A stretch of 64,000 nucleotides of DNA from Klebsiella michiganensis (GCF_002925905.1 NZ_PRDB01000013.1:1-64000); one strand, 5' to 3'; shown: positions 38,380 to 48,120, counted from the first letter of the stretch. The notes: a model not told the origin generated them from the letters alone. Translations and numbers: made by a program.

Positions 38380-39118
38380 GCGCGCCGTCGCGGCGGCGTT
38401 TGGCCGCGCGGCGGGACATTACGCTCAGCACGACGAATTACAGCGTCTTAGCGCCTCGCTGCTGCTGGAACAGCTCGATATCAAGACCTTTCCTGAGGTG
38501 CTGGACGCGGGCTGCGGCCCCGGCAGCATAAGCCGCTTCTGGCGCGATGCAGGGAGCCGGGTGACGGCGCTGGATCTTTCCGTCGACATGCTGGCGGAGG
38601 CCCGCCGCGGAACCTGCGCGCACCGCTACGTCGAGGGCGACATCGAAGCGCTGCCGCTGGCGGACGGCTGCGTTGATCTGGCATGGAGCAACCTTGCGGT
38701 TCAGTGGTGCGACAATCTCGCGACCGCCATTGATGAGCTGTCCCGGGTAGTGCGGCCCGGCGGCCGCGTGGCGTTTAGTACGCTGCTGTCAGGTTCGTTA
38801 CCTGAGCTCAATCAGGCCTGGCGAGCCATCGATGAGCGGCCGCACGCCAACCGTTTTCTCAGCGAGCAGGCGGTGCGTCAGGCGCTGGCCGAACGCCGCG
38901 CCAGCGGCCACGTCCACGCCATCACGCTGCCGTTTCCCGACGCGCTCAGCGCGATGCGCTCGCTTAAAGGCATTGGCGCGACCCATCTGCACCACGGACG
39001 CAGCCCTGCGCCGCTCAGCCGCGGCAAGCTGCGGCAGCTCCAGCTCGCCTGGCCGCAGCAGCAGGGCCAGTGCCCGCTGACGTATCATCTTTTTACAGGA
39101 GTTATCGAACGTGACTAA
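38363..39118 (+). CDS. bioC: Malonyl-ACP O-methyltransferase BioC
   Basis: A SAM-dependent methyltransferase that masks malonyl-ACP so that fatty-acid synthesis can build the pimeloyl chain. It has 251 residues; SAM motif I is [12 protein letters not shown] (near residue 47), and [19 protein letters not shown] is the post-II region. It overlaps bioF and bioD. Confidence 0.95.
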   Translation: MTAVNKRAVAAAFGRAAGHYAQHDELQRLSASLLLEQLDIKTFPEVLDAGCGPGSISRFWRDAGSRVTALDLSVDMLAEARRGTCAHRYVEGDIEALPLADGCVDLAWSNLAVQWCDNLATAIDELSRVVRPGGRVAFSTLLSGSLPELNQAWRAIDERPHANRFLSEQAVRQALAERRASGHVHAITLPFPDALSAMRSLKGIGATHLHHGRSPAPLSRGKLRQLQLAWPQQQGQCPLTYHLFTGVIERD

Positions 39119-39833
39119 ACGTTTCTTCGTTACCGGCACCGACACCGAGGTGGGGAAAACCGTCGCCAGCTGCGCGCTGCTGCAGGCGGCCAATCGCGAG
39201 GGATTTAAGAGCGCGGGCTACAAACCGGTGGCTTCCGGCAGCGACTATACGGCCCAGGGATTACGTAATGAGGATGCGCTGGCTTTACAGCGCAATAGCC
39301 GCGTGGCGCTGCGCTACGAGCAGGTCAATCCGTTCACCTTTGCTGAACCGACGTCACCGCATATTATCAGCGCCGATGAAGGGAGACCGATTGACGCCGC
39401 CGCGATTTCTGCTGGCCTGCGCGAGCTGGAAGCGCTGTCCGACTGGCTACTGGTGGAAGGGGCGGGGGGCTGGTTTACGCCGCTGTCAGAAACGCTGACC
39501 TTTGCCGATTGGGTACAGGAAGAGCGGCTGCCGGTGATTTTAGTGGTCGGCGTTAAGCTGGGGTGCATCAACCATGCCATGCTGACCGCTCAGGCGGTGC
39601 TGCAGGCCGGACTGCCGCTGGCGGGCTGGATAGCCAACGATATCCAGCCGCCCGCCAGGCGCCACCCTGAATATCTGGCAACGCTGAAACGCGTGCTGCC
39701 CGCGCCGTTTCTTGGCGAGATCCCGTGGCTGGCGGAGGCGGCTCAGCGCGAGGATCTCGGTCAGTATCTCGACCTCAGCGCGCTGGATCGGGCGTCATCC
39801 ACTTCGCCAGCAGCGGGGCATCCAGCTGGATAA
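39111..39833 (+). CDS. bioD: Dethiobiotin synthetase BioD with an extended C-terminus
   Basis: Closes the ureido ring of dethiobiotin with CO2 and ATP. The GTG start at 39111 follows ACAGGAG and overlaps bioC by eight bases. The P-loop is [22 protein letters not shown] and KLGCINHA are conserved. It has 240 residues, about 15 more than the 225 of E. coli. The extra tail, [15 protein letters not shown], is encoded in the region that also encodes, on the other strand, the end of the orphan ABC ATPase (59-bp overlap). Confidence 0.95.
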   Translation: MTKRFFVTGTDTEVGKTVASCALLQAANREGFKSAGYKPVASGSDYTAQGLRNEDALALQRNSRVALRYEQVNPFTFAEPTSPHIISADEGRPIDAAAISAGLRELEALSDWLLVEGAGGWFTPLSETLTFADWVQEERLPVILVVGVKLGCINHAMLTAQAVLQAGLPLAGWIANDIQPPARRHPEYLATLKRVLPAPFLGEIPWLAEAAQREDLGQYLDLSALDRASSTSPAAGHPAG

Positions 39834-40497
39834 CGTCTCCCTGGGCTACGCTGCGTCCACAGTGCAGCAGACAGAAACGATCCGCCACCCGACGAATAAA
39901 CGGCAGGTGCTGTTCGGCGATCAGCACCGTCAGGCCAATATCGCGGTTCAGGCGCATCAGTAAATCCCCGAGCTTGTGCAGGAAGCGCTGGCCGCCGCCG
40001 CGCGAAGGTTCGTCGAGGATCAGCAGGCGCGGACGGGTTATCAGCGCCCTGGCCAGCGCCAGCTGGTACTGATCGTCGGCGCTCAGGGTAATCCCTTTAC
40101 TTTGGCGCAGAGCGTACAGCTCGGGGAACAGATCGTAAATCTCTCCGGCGACCGCTGACGCCGGTTCGCCGCCCGCCGCAAGGGCAATGTGCAAATTTTC
40201 CTCCACGCTCAGCTGCGAAAAAATCCGTTTATCCTGCGGTACATAGCCAATGCCGATGGCGCTGCGCGACTGCGCGGAGAGCGGCATCAGGTCATAGGGC
40301 GCCGATCCTCCGTCCTGCCAGGTGATAGTGCCGCTGGCCACCGGCAGATGACCGGTAATACAGTTGACGAGCGTGGTTTTCCCCATTCCCTGGCGCCCCA
40401 TGACGCAAGTGCATTTACCGGGTTTGAGCTCAAGGTCAACATTCCACAGCGTGTGCTGGCTTCCGTAATAGTGGTTCACGGCGCGTAGACTCAACAT
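39775..40497 (-). CDS. Orphan ABC ATPase, UrtE/LivF type, with a degenerate signature motif
   Basis: A 240-residue ATPase most like the UrtE/LivF subunits of urea and branched-chain amino-acid importers. Walker A is GRQGMGKTT, the Q-loop YVPQDKRIF, Walker B LLILDEPS, and the VEQ-type switch IAEQHLPF is followed by RRVADRF. The ABC signature, normally LSGGQ, reads LSADDQ. No permease or binding-protein gene is next to it. It is convergent with bioD and overlaps it by 59 bp. It is absent at this place in E. coli. It may be a decaying or repurposed fragment of an urt or liv operon. Confidence 0.8.
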   Translation of the reverse strand: MLSLRAVNHYYGSQHTLWNVDLELKPGKCTCVMGRQGMGKTTLVNCITGHLPVASGTITWQDGGSAPYDLMPLSAQSRSAIGIGYVPQDKRIFSQLSVEENLHIALAAGGEPASAVAGEIYDLFPELYALRQSKGITLSADDQYQLALARALITRPRLLILDEPSRGGGQRFLHKLGDLLMRLNRDIGLTVLIAEQHLPFIRRVADRFCLLHCGRSVAQGDVIQLDAPLLAKWMTPDPAR

Positions 40498-40789
40498 AGA
40501 CGTTTTCTCCTTTCCTGGGATAGCAGGCGACGAGAAGATTCTGCAAATCTCTTGCCAGGAAAAAGAACTCTCGGTATTTGCTGGTCAATACAGGTGCGAC
40601 CGGGCACAAGCGGACCGACCTTGCACTTTCCCGGTGCCCGCGCGCTGAAATGTGGTGCAAAAAATAACAAAAAATCTAGCCACTCTTCGCCAATAAACAG
40701 CAAAAAAAATTCAATTAATTTTTTTCGCGGCGGGTTTGGCCGGGGCGACGGGTTTTGTTCGGGTGGCTCGGGTCATGGGCTGCAGACAG

Positions 40790-40812
40790 TTATCCACTAT
40801 TCCTGTGGATAA
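40790..40812. promoter_or_regulatory. Pair of inverted DnaA boxes
   Basis: TTATCCACT at 40790-40798 is followed after five bases by TGTGGATAA at 40804-40812, the reverse complement of the perfect box TTATCCACA. The pair forms a near-palindrome about 400 bp before uvrB. Confidence 0.8.
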
Positions 40813-41113
40813 CCTTGTGTATTAGAGTTAGAAAACTTGCGGTAAGCTAGAGAGTACGCGGCCTGCGGCCGAATTGGCGCGAAACCCGTCTTTTATTAAA
40901 TTCTATTAAATATCAATTATTTAAATAAAATCAATGCCTGTAAGAAAAGTGTCACCGACTGCCATAAAACATTCATCCCCTCGCTTGACAAATGTTAAAT
41001 GGTCATACTTTTTGGGGATAACCCTGAGGCGTGGTCGATTATCCCGTAAAGCGGTTTTTATTCGTCCATGTTGGCGGTAAAAAGCGCTAATTAGTCCGAC
41101 TACGATAATACGG

Positions 41114-41133
41114 CACTGTTTTTATATCCAGTA
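41114..41133 (+). promoter_or_regulatory. LexA (SOS) box of uvrB
   Basis: CACTG-N11-CAGT: the 20-mer CACTGTTTTTATATCCAGTA fits the LexA consensus with CTG and CAG in register, 75 bp before the uvrB start, as in E. coli uvrB. Confidence 0.85.
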
Positions 41134-41208
41134 TTTTTTATTGGCAAAAGCTGAGCCGGCGAGTAGAATTAAACACCTGCCGTTCAACCCTTCTTCAGGT
41201 TCTGATTG

Positions 41209-43224
41209 ATGAGTAAACCGTTCAAGCTGCATTCTGCTTTCCGTCCCTCCGGCGATCAGCCGGAAGCCATTCGTCGCCTGGAAGAGGGGCTGGAAGATGG
41301 CCTGGCGCATCAAACCCTGCTCGGGGTCACCGGCTCAGGTAAAACGTTTACCATCGCCAACGTCATTGCTGACCTGCAGCGTCCGACGATGGTGCTGGCG
41401 CCAAACAAAACCCTGGCGGCGCAGCTATACGGCGAAATGAAAGAGTTCTTCCCGGAGAACGCGGTGGAGTATTTCGTCTCGTACTACGACTACTACCAGC
41501 CGGAAGCCTACGTGCCAAGCTCGGACACCTTCATCGAGAAAGATGCGTCGGTGAACGAACATATTGAACAGATGCGTCTGTCGGCGACCAAAGCGCTGCT
41601 GGAGCGTCGCGACGTGGTGGTGGTGGCCTCGGTCTCCGCTATCTACGGTCTGGGCGATCCGGATCTGTATCTGAAAATGATGCTGCATCTGACGGTCGGC
41701 ATGATTATCGACCAGCGCGCTATTTTGCGCCGCCTGGCCGAGCTGCAGTATACCCGCAACGATCAGGCCTTCCAGCGCGGTACCTTCCGCGTGCGCGGCG
41801 AGGTGATTGATATCTTCCCGGCGGAGTCTGACGATATCGCGCTGCGCGTTGAGCTGTTCGATGAGGAAGTTGAGCGCCTGTCGCTGTTCGATCCGCTGAC
41901 CGGTCATATTGAGTCGACGATCCCGCGCTTCACTGTTTATCCCAAAACCCACTACGTCACCCCGCGCGAGCGCATCGTCCAGGCGATGGAAGAGATCAAA
42001 GTTGAACTGTCGGAGCGGCGTAAGGGACTGCTGGAGAACAACAAGCTGCTGGAAGAGCAGCGTCTGAGCCAGCGTACGCAGTTCGACCTCGAAATGATGA
42101 ACGAGCTGGGCTACTGCTCGGGGATTGAAAACTACTCGCGCTATCTGTCGGGCCGCGGGCCGGGCGAACCGCCGCCGACGCTGTTTGACTACCTGCCGGC
42201 CGATGGTCTGCTGGTCATCGATGAGTCCCACGTCACGATCCCGCAGATCGGCGGTATGTACCGCGGGGACCGGGCGCGCAAAGAGACGCTGGTGGAGTAC
42301 GGTTTCCGCCTGCCGTCTGCGCTCGATAACCGTCCGCTCAAGTTTGAAGAGTTTGAGGCCCTGGCGCCGCAAACCATCTATGTTTCGGCGACGCCGGGAG
42401 CCTATGAGCTGGATAAATCCGGCGACGAGGTGGTGGACCAGGTCGTCCGTCCTACGGGGCTGCTGGATCCGGTCATCGAAGTGCGTCCGGTAGGCACCCA
42501 GGTCGACGATCTGCTCTCGGAGATTCGCATCCGCACCGCGATCAACGAGCGCGTGCTGGTCACGACGCTGACCAAACGCATGGCGGAAGATTTAACCGAA
42601 TATCTGGAAGAGCACGGCGAGCGGGTGCGCTACCTGCACTCGGACATCGACACCGTGGAGCGCATGGAGATTATCCGCGACCTGCGCCTCGGCGAGTTTG
42701 ACGTGCTGGTGGGGATCAACCTGCTGCGTGAAGGTTTGGATATGCCGGAAGTTTCGCTGGTGGCGATCCTGGATGCCGATAAAGAAGGCTTCCTGCGCTC
42801 TGAACGCTCGCTGATTCAGACCATTGGCCGCGCGGCGCGAAATATCAACGGCAAAGCGATTCTCTACGGCGATAAAATCACCCCGTCGATGGCGAAAGCG
42901 ATCGGGGAAACCGAGCGCCGCCGCGAGAAGCAGCAGGCGTACAACGAAGAGCACGGTATCGTTCCGCAGGGTCTGAATAAGAAAGTGGTCGATATTCTGG
43001 CGCTCGGTCAGAATATCGCGAAAACCAAAACCAAGGGGCGCGGCAAGTCTCGCTCACCGGTTGAGGCGGATGTCGTCGCGCTAACGCCGAAGGCGCTCCA
43101 GCAGAAGATTCACGAACTGGAAGGGCAGATGATGCAGCACGCGCAGAACCTGGAGTTTGAAGAGGCGGCGCAAATTCGCGACCAGCTTCACCAGCTGCGC
43201 GAGCTGTTTATCGCCGCTTCGTAG
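41209..43224 (+). CDS. uvrB: Excinuclease ABC subunit UvrB
   Basis: The damage-verifying helicase-like subunit of nucleotide excision repair. The 671-residue protein has Walker [11 protein letters not shown] (near residue 39), the beta-hairpin [14 protein letters not shown] that clamps DNA, the DESH box VIDESHVT, helicase motif [11 protein letters not shown] and a C-terminal UVR domain that binds UvrC. The ATG at 41209 is preferred over the TTG directly before it. It is SOS-controlled by the LexA box. Confidence 0.97.
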   Translation: MSKPFKLHSAFRPSGDQPEAIRRLEEGLEDGLAHQTLLGVTGSGKTFTIANVIADLQRPTMVLAPNKTLAAQLYGEMKEFFPENAVEYFVSYYDYYQPEAYVPSSDTFIEKDASVNEHIEQMRLSATKALLERRDVVVVASVSAIYGLGDPDLYLKMMLHLTVGMIIDQRAILRRLAELQYTRNDQAFQRGTFRVRGEVIDIFPAESDDIALRVELFDEEVERLSLFDPLTGHIESTIPRFTVYPKTHYVTPRERIVQAMEEIKVELSERRKGLLENNKLLEEQRLSQRTQFDLEMMNELGYCSGIENYSRYLSGRGPGEPPPTLFDYLPADGLLVIDESHVTIPQIGGMYRGDRARKETLVEYGFRLPSALDNRPLKFEEFEALAPQTIYVSATPGAYELDKSGDEVVDQVVRPTGLLDPVIEVRPVGTQVDDLLSEIRIRTAINERVLVTTLTKRMAEDLTEYLEEHGERVRYLHSDIDTVERMEIIRDLRLGEFDVLVGINLLREGLDMPEVSLVAILDADKEGFLRSERSLIQTIGRAARNINGKAILYGDKITPSMAKAIGETERRREKQQAYNEEHGIVPQGLNKKVVDILALGQNIAKTKTKGRGKSRSPVEADVVALTPKALQQKIHELEGQMMQHAQNLEFEEAAQIRDQLHQLRELFIAAS

Positions 43225-43394
43225 CGGCGTTGCCAGATAAATATCGCCCGGGCCTTACCGGGTCTTCGGGCGATGGACGGGATGTGTTTTTCGTAGGTCG
43301 GGTAAGGCGCCAGCCGCCACCCGACAGAAAAGCGGGCACATGAGCCGAAACGCTTTGGTTATTTGTTGCCCCTCTGTCGCGATTTTCCGTGATG
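43225..43394. repeat. uvrB 3' region with stem-loop and REP
   Basis: ATCGCCCG pairs with CGGGCGAT over 43242-43274, probably the uvrB transcript end. It is followed by a REP unit with arms GTCGGGT/ACCCGAC at 43297-43325. The region leads into the PmrA box. Confidence 0.65.
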
Positions 43395-43411
43395 CTTAAT
43401 GTTGGCTTAAT
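43395..43411 (+). promoter_or_regulatory. PmrA (BasR) box upstream of the 30-codon gene
   Basis: CTTAAT-GTTGG-CTTAAT fits the PmrA consensus CTTAAG-N5-CTTAAG with exact five-base spacing. TATCCT at 43427-43432 is a plausible -10 element 15 bp downstream. Confidence 0.8.
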
Positions 43412-43425
43412 CTTGTTTGGCGAAA

Positions 43426-43449
43426 CTATCCTCACTTTACTGAGGATAG
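43426..43449 (+). other. Perfect 9-bp stem-loop covering the ribosome site of the 30-codon gene
   Basis: CTATCCTCA pairs with TGAGGATAG across the loop CTTTAC. The right arm holds TGAGGA, the likely ribosome-binding site five bases before the ATG at 43454. If transcription starts upstream of the stem, the site would be masked; if it starts inside (using TATCCT as -10), the dyad may be an operator instead. Confidence 0.6.
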
Positions 43450-43453
43450 CGCC

Positions 43454-43546
43454 ATGCAAAAATTAACCTTCCGCGAATACCTGGCAGTCACCTGCGCGTT
43501 TGTTATCGTCGTTGCCTTTTTCCATCAGTGGGTGCTGACGTTCTGA
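43454..43546 (+). CDS. pmrR: PmrR-like small membrane peptide (LpxT inhibitor)
   Basis: A 30-codon gene. The peptide begins MQKLTFREYLAV, crosses the membrane once (VTCAFVIVVAFF) and ends HQWVLTF. E. coli/Salmonella PmrR (29-30 residues) has the same layout, including an acidic residue at about position 7-8, Leu near 9-10, a conserved Trp five from the end and a Thr-aromatic C-terminus. PmrR is induced by PmrA and inhibits the lipid A kinase LpxT. Here too the gene follows a PmrA box and lies beside pmrB, overlapping its 3' end by 22 bp on the opposite strand. Confidence 0.72.
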   Translation: MQKLTFREYLAVTCAFVIVVAFFHQWVLTF

Positions 43547-44622
43547 CGCGAAGCTTTAGGGAAGAGTACCCAGGCGCGAACGCCGGGCCCGGGCTGTCGG
43601 TTATGTAAAAAGAACTGCGCGTCGTGCAGCTGGGCGATGCGGGTGACGATGCTTAACCCGAGACCAATACCGCCATAGCGGCTGTCCATGCGGACGAACG
43701 CTTTGCTTAGCTCACCGCTTTTAGCCTCATCAATTCCCGGTCCTTCATCCTCAACGGCCAGAATGGGCGTTGGGCCAGGCGCTATCGACACTTTAATCGT
43801 CGACCCCGTCGGGCTATAACGATGCGCGTTTTCGACCAGGTTACGTAAAATAACCTGCACCAGCGTGGCGTCGCCCGACACGATTGCCTCTCCATCCTTA
43901 ACGTTGATCGCCAGCGTCTGCTGGCGCTGCTGCAGCATTGTCTCAAGCTCGCTCTGCAGCGGTTCGATTACATCCTCTTTCAGCGCAACCTGCTGATAGC
44001 TTCCGGCGGAGAATGACTGGCCAACGCGCGCCAGCTGAAGCAGCTGGGTAATGCTATTGGTCATTTGATCGAGACGCTGAATTAGCGGGTCCACGCTAAC
44101 GCCATGCACTTTCGCCAGAAGCTCCAGGTGCAGACGCAGCCCGGCCAGCGGCGTGCGCAGCTCATGGGCGACGTCGGCGGTAAACAGACGCTCGCGATCG
44201 AGGGTTAAATTCAGGCGGGACACCAGCTGATTAATCGCGGTGGTCACCGCGGTGACTTCAGGAACCGATTCCTTCAGCGTGATAGGCTGCAGGTTGTCCG
44301 GGGTGCGGCTTTCCAGCTCGAGCTGCAGTCTGGAAAGCGGCTTTGTGATTTTTTTCACCGCCAGCAGGGAGATATACAGCGCCAGGCCGATAATCAGCAG
44401 GCTTGGGATCAGCAGGCTGGCTACCGCTTCGCGAACCTCATGCTCAATATGCTTCTGATTGTTATGCCCTTCAATGGCGCTGGCGACCAGCAGCTGAATC
44501 TGCTCCTGACTTTCATGCCACAGCCAGAACACGCTGATGAGCTGACAAACGGCCAGAATAGCGCCAATTGTCAGCAGCAGCCGATGACGCATAGTCCAGT
44601 TTTCACTGACAAAAAAAGCCAT
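43525..44622 (-). CDS. basS: Sensor histidine kinase BasS (PmrB)
   Basis: An inner-membrane sensor for Fe3+, Al3+ and mild acid that phosphorylates PmrA. It has 365 residues: membrane segments at about 13-35 and 65-90 around a short periplasmic loop, a HAMP linker, the phospho-acceptor motif FTADVAHELRTPLAGLRLHL, and ATPase boxes NLVENAHRYSP, VEDEGPGIDE and GGIGLGLSI. The ATG at 44622 follows the basR stop by four bases. A longer frame upstream is not conserved. Confidence 0.93.
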   Translation of the reverse strand: MAFFVSENWTMRHRLLLTIGAILAVCQLISVFWLWHESQEQIQLLVASAIEGHNNQKHIEHEVREAVASLLIPSLLIIGLALYISLLAVKKITKPLSRLQLELESRTPDNLQPITLKESVPEVTAVTTAINQLVSRLNLTLDRERLFTADVAHELRTPLAGLRLHLELLAKVHGVSVDPLIQRLDQMTNSITQLLQLARVGQSFSAGSYQQVALKEDVIEPLQSELETMLQQRQQTLAINVKDGEAIVSGDATLVQVILRNLVENAHRYSPTGSTIKVSIAPGPTPILAVEDEGPGIDEAKSGELSKAFVRMDSRYGGIGLGLSIVTRIAQLHDAQFFLHNRQPGPGVRAWVLFPKASRQNVSTH

Positions 44623-44626
44623 AGCG

Positions 44627-45298
44627 TTATTCGGTCTCCGCGTTATCAACCAGCATATAGCCAAAGCCACGGACGGTGCGGATGCGTGATTTGCCGACTT
44701 TATCGCGCAGATTATGGATATGCACCTCCAGCGTATTGGTGGCCGGTTCGTTGTCCCAGCTGTAAATGTCGTTGTAGAGAATTTCGCGATGCACCGGGCT
44801 GCCCGCTTTCATCATCAGGCGTGAAAGCAGAGCGTACTCTTTGGGCGTTAAATCCAGGGACTGCTCGCCGAGCCAGACCAGCCGCCGGGTGACGTTCAGG
44901 CGCAGATTGCCGACGGACAGTTCGTTATCGCCCTGATTATTGTGACGACGCAGCAGGGCGCGAATGCGCGCGTTCAGCTCTTCCAGCGCAAACGGCTTAA
45001 CCAGGTAGTCATCCGCGCCGGTATCCAGGCCGCTGATGCGGTCATCCACGGTATCGCGGGCGGTGAGGATCAGCACCGGCTGGCTGAACTTCTCCCGTCG
45101 CATACGCGCCAGGAAGTGCAGACCGTCTTCATCCGGCAGGCCGAGGTCGAGAACCACCAGGCTGTAGTGGTTGCTGGCCAGAGAGAGGGCGGCTTCGTGG
45201 GCGGTTGATACGCCGTCGCAAACGTAGCCCTCGCTTTGCATCGCCAGAATTAACCCTTGTAACAGGAGCGCATCGTCTTCAATGACTAAAATTTTCAT
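44627..45298 (-). CDS. basR: Response regulator BasR (PmrA)
   Basis: An OmpR-type regulator of 223 residues. The phosphorylated Asp is in [12 protein letters not shown] (near residue 51), the receiver Lys in [12 protein letters not shown], and the C-terminal winged helix includes [13 protein letters not shown] and [14 protein letters not shown]. It closely matches PmrA and binds CTTAAG-type repeats, of which two are seen in this locus. Its start overlaps the eptA stop by four bases. Confidence 0.94.
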   Translation of the reverse strand: MKILVIEDDALLLQGLILAMQSEGYVCDGVSTAHEAALSLASNHYSLVVLDLGLPDEDGLHFLARMRREKFSQPVLILTARDTVDDRISGLDTGADDYLVKPFALEELNARIRALLRRHNNQGDNELSVGNLRLNVTRRLVWLGEQSLDLTPKEYALLSRLMMKAGSPVHREILYNDIYSWDNEPATNTLEVHIHNLRDKVGKSRIRTVRGFGYMLVDNAETE

Positions 45299-46938
45299 CG
45301 GCCTGCCTCTCTACATGGCGTTAAAATATCGTCTGTTGCCTGGTACTCGCGGGTGCTGACCCCGAGCAGACCGAGCAGGGTGGAGAAAAGATTATCCTGC
45401 GAATACGCTTGCGTTTTCGCTTTTTGCTGCAAACACTGGCTGGACACGCCATAGCGCTGTTGATAATCCGCTGACAGCCACAGCAGCATCGGGACGTGTT
45501 TTTGCGTCTCCGGGGCGATGGACCACGGTAGCCCGTGTAAATACACCCCATCCTCGCCAAGCGACTCGCCGTGATCCGAGAGATACACCAGGCTGGTGGT
45601 AAATTTATCCTGCTTTGACTGCAGTAATTTTATCGCTTTGTCGACCACATAATCGACATACAAAATCGTATTATCGTAGGTATTGGTGAGCTGCTGCTGG
45701 GTGCAGCTCTGAATCTCGTTGGTGTCGCAGGTGGGCGTAAACTGTTTAAACCGCGCCGGATAACGATTGTAGTAGGTTGGGCCGTGGCTGCCGATAGTGT
45801 GCAGAACGATAATCCCGTCCTGCTGCAGATTATCGATATAGTTCTCCAGGTTATGGAACAGTACCTCATCGTAGCACTCGCCGTCGATGCACTGGCCGCT
45901 AAGCTTGAGATCGGTGATGTTCTGGTGCGGTACCCGGTCGCAGGCTCCTTTACAGCCGCCGTCGTTATCATTCCACTGAACCTGAATTCCCGCGCGCTGC
46001 AGGATATCCAGCACGCCTTCCTGATGGTGCGCCAGCTCTTCATCATAGTGGGCGCGCGGCATATTAGAGAACATGCACGGTACAGAAACCGCGGTCGCGG
46101 TGCCGCAGGACGTAGTGTCGGGGAAATAGATAACATTATCCTGTTTCAGGCGCGGGTTGGTCTCGCGGGCGTAGCCGTTCAGGGAAAAGTTTGCCGCCCT
46201 TGAGGTTTCGCCTAACACCACGATAGTCAGATTTTTCCGCGGTCCGCTGCGCATCTCCGGCTTCTGAACCGCGTCTTCGCCAATTTTGACCAGCGGAAGA
46301 TTATCCATCCTGTTATGCGCATACCAGGAGTTCACGGCCACAATGCTGTTTGACGGGCTCAGGGACTTAACCAGCTCTTTATTATTGCGAAACAGCGAGG
46401 CGTAATCTTTATAGAAAAATGCCGCGACCAGAATAATCAGTAGCGCTGAAACCACGATGCTCAACAGCCTTACCGCCACGCTGCGCCACAGGGTTGCCGG
46501 TTTGCGGATTTTAACCCACCAGGCCACGACCACCGCCAGAATGCCGGAGAGTCCCAGGATCAGGACCATTTTTCCGGAGAGTAGCGCAAAGCTTTCGGCG
46601 GGAGTGGTATCGAGAATATTGGTGATCATCGCCCGATCGATAACCACGCCAAAGGTCCAGATAAAATACTGGGCCGAGGCGCTAAGCAGAATAAACAGGC
46701 TGATAACGAGGCGGTCAAGCTTAAGAAATGACGCTAGCGTGGTGATGATATTCATCACGCTGATAGCCACTATCGGCATACTGAGGAACACCAGCCAGTT
46801 ATGCAGGCCGTTGACCGGCAGCAGGGTAAACGCCTGGCGATAGAAAGCGATGTTCAGCGCCAGGCCAATATAGCAGGCGAACAGAATCAAATAGACCGTA
46901 CGGTTAAGCATTGGCCGACGTAAAGAAAATAACGACAT
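45295..46938 (-). CDS. eptA: Lipid A phosphoethanolamine transferase EptA (PmrC)
   Basis: Adds phosphoethanolamine to lipid A phosphates at the periplasmic face, lowering negative charge and polymyxin binding. It has 547 residues, as in E. coli: five membrane segments in the first 180 residues, then a periplasmic alkaline-phosphatase fold with the Thr nucleophile in [15 protein letters not shown] and the zinc motif [11 protein letters not shown]. Cys pairs such as [10 protein letters not shown] form disulfides. First of eptA-basR-basS; a PmrA box lies before it. No clear ribosome site; the start is set by family length. Confidence 0.94.
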   Translation of the reverse strand: MSLFSLRRPMLNRTVYLILFACYIGLALNIAFYRQAFTLLPVNGLHNWLVFLSMPIVAISVMNIITTLASFLKLDRLVISLFILLSASAQYFIWTFGVVIDRAMITNILDTTPAESFALLSGKMVLILGLSGILAVVVAWWVKIRKPATLWRSVAVRLLSIVVSALLIILVAAFFYKDYASLFRNNKELVKSLSPSNSIVAVNSWYAHNRMDNLPLVKIGEDAVQKPEMRSGPRKNLTIVVLGETSRAANFSLNGYARETNPRLKQDNVIYFPDTTSCGTATAVSVPCMFSNMPRAHYDEELAHHQEGVLDILQRAGIQVQWNDNDGGCKGACDRVPHQNITDLKLSGQCIDGECYDEVLFHNLENYIDNLQQDGIIVLHTIGSHGPTYYNRYPARFKQFTPTCDTNEIQSCTQQQLTNTYDNTILYVDYVVDKAIKLLQSKQDKFTTSLVYLSDHGESLGEDGVYLHGLPWSIAPETQKHVPMLLWLSADYQQRYGVSSQCLQQKAKTQAYSQDNLFSTLLGLLGVSTREYQATDDILTPCREAGR

Positions 46939-46983
46939 AGCGAAGTCCATATAAAGAGATGTTCGCTATGCTGCCCGTTTTTT

Positions 46984-47000
46984 TTTAAGACAACCTTAAG
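46984..47000 (-). promoter_or_regulatory. PmrA box upstream of eptA
   Basis: On the minus strand CTTAAG-GTTGT-CTTAAA, spaced by five, fits the PmrA consensus. A further CTTAAA half-site lies at 47003-47008. Positive autoregulation of eptA-basRS is expected. Confidence 0.85.
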
Positions 47001-47048
47001 ATTTTAAGCCTGCCTGTTTTTGTCGCGAGGATAAGGCCGCGTTGAGGA

Positions 47049-47954
47049 TTAGCCTAAGGCCTGAATCGCTTTATCCAGCGCGCGGCGCAACAGCTGGCGA
47101 TCGTGACGATAGGGCACATCGCTGGCGTCCAGCGGCGTCTGAATGACGACCCGATCCTTAATCCCTGCGATATCGGCTTTCGGGCCGACAACCAGCGCGT
47201 CAATCACCCGTTTACCAATCTGCTGCTCCATAATGGCGACCCTGTCCGCCAGCGTCAGGCTGGCTGCCGGGCTATGCTCTTTGCCAAGGTTATCGATAAA
47301 CACCATTGGTGCGGGCGTGCGGCGCAGCGCCTTCGCCATCTCATCAAGCAGCAGAATCGGCATCAGGCTGGTATAGAAGCTGCCGGGGCCAATCAGGATT
47401 AAATCGGCTTCGGCGATGGCTTCTATCGCTTCACGGGTGGTGGGCACCGGCGGGGAGAGCATAAGCTCGCGCGGCACGCTGGCAAGCTGATCGATATTCA
47501 CTTCACCGTAAACTTCGTGCCCTTCATGGTCGATGGCCATAAGATCGACCGGTTGTTCCGACATCGGGATCAGAAACGCGTCGACCTTAAGAAGATTCCT
47601 GATCAAATTGATCGCTTCAAGCGGGCGCACGCTCAGGTGATCCAGCGCCTTAAGCATCAAATTGCCGAGGTTATGCCCGGAAAGCTCGCCGTTGCCGCTA
47701 AAACGGTACTCAAACATCGCCGAGGCCACGCTGGGTTCGGCGATGAGCTGATTAATACAGTTGCGCATATCGCCCCAGGCGATGCCGCCTTCCGCGCGAC
47801 GAATGCGCCCCGTAGAGCCGCCGTTATCGGTCGTGGTGACGATGCCGGTGAGGCGTGAACCGAGCGAAGAGAGGGATGACATTACCCGGCCCAGCCCGTG
47901 CCCGCCGCCGAGTGCCACCACGCGATCCAGATCGGCGAAAGTGCGATTGCGCAT
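47049..47954 (-). CDS. ybhK: YbhK, gluconeogenesis factor of the YvcK/CofD-like family
   Basis: A 301-residue cytoplasmic protein. The N-terminus holds [17 protein letters not shown], a glycine-rich nucleotide-sugar-binding loop, followed by [13 protein letters not shown] and [16 protein letters not shown]. Homologous YvcK binds UDP-sugars and is needed for growth on gluconeogenic substrates and normal cell shape in Bacillus; no enzyme activity is established. It is divergent from moaA as in E. coli and upstream of eptA on the same strand. Confidence 0.93.
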   Translation of the reverse strand: MRNRTFADLDRVVALGGGHGLGRVMSSLSSLGSRLTGIVTTTDNGGSTGRIRRAEGGIAWGDMRNCINQLIAEPSVASAMFEYRFSGNGELSGHNLGNLMLKALDHLSVRPLEAINLIRNLLKVDAFLIPMSEQPVDLMAIDHEGHEVYGEVNIDQLASVPRELMLSPPVPTTREAIEAIAEADLILIGPGSFYTSLMPILLLDEMAKALRRTPAPMVFIDNLGKEHSPAASLTLADRVAIMEQQIGKRVIDALVVGPKADIAGIKDRVVIQTPLDASDVPYRHDRQLLRRALDKAIQALG

Positions 47955-48093
47955 AAAAATCCCTTATAACCATTTATCGGGCTCACAGTAACCGATCTAC
48001 CCCTAAAAGACGATGGGCTGAATCTGACAAACTGACCGACATCAATGCAAAAGCGTGGTTTTTAGCTATTCTGTAGCGAAAATACGCGATCGT

Positions 48094-48120
48094 ATCGATA
48101 TATACATGATTATATAACGA
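48094..48120 (+). promoter_or_regulatory. ModE site of the moa promoter
   Basis: ATCGATATATA and TATATAACGA arms fit the ModE consensus. In E. coli, ModE-molybdate activates moaA from this position. Confidence 0.85.

Larger units (their letters stand above)
40498..41208. other. Long control region between the orphan ATPase gene and uvrB
   Basis: About 710 bp without a credible gene. It holds the 5' side of the orphan ATPase (minus), a 7-bp inverted repeat CGGGCAC/GTGCCCG at 40601-40640, the two DnaA boxes at 40790-40812, a TTGACA hexamer at 40985-40990 and the LexA box at 41114-41133. The right part is the uvrB promoter region. Confidence 0.7.

Noticed and set aside
40552-40812. 86-codon frame before uvrB
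   Set aside because: Crosses the DnaA boxes, has no family match and biased Lys/Asn/Gly-rich composition.
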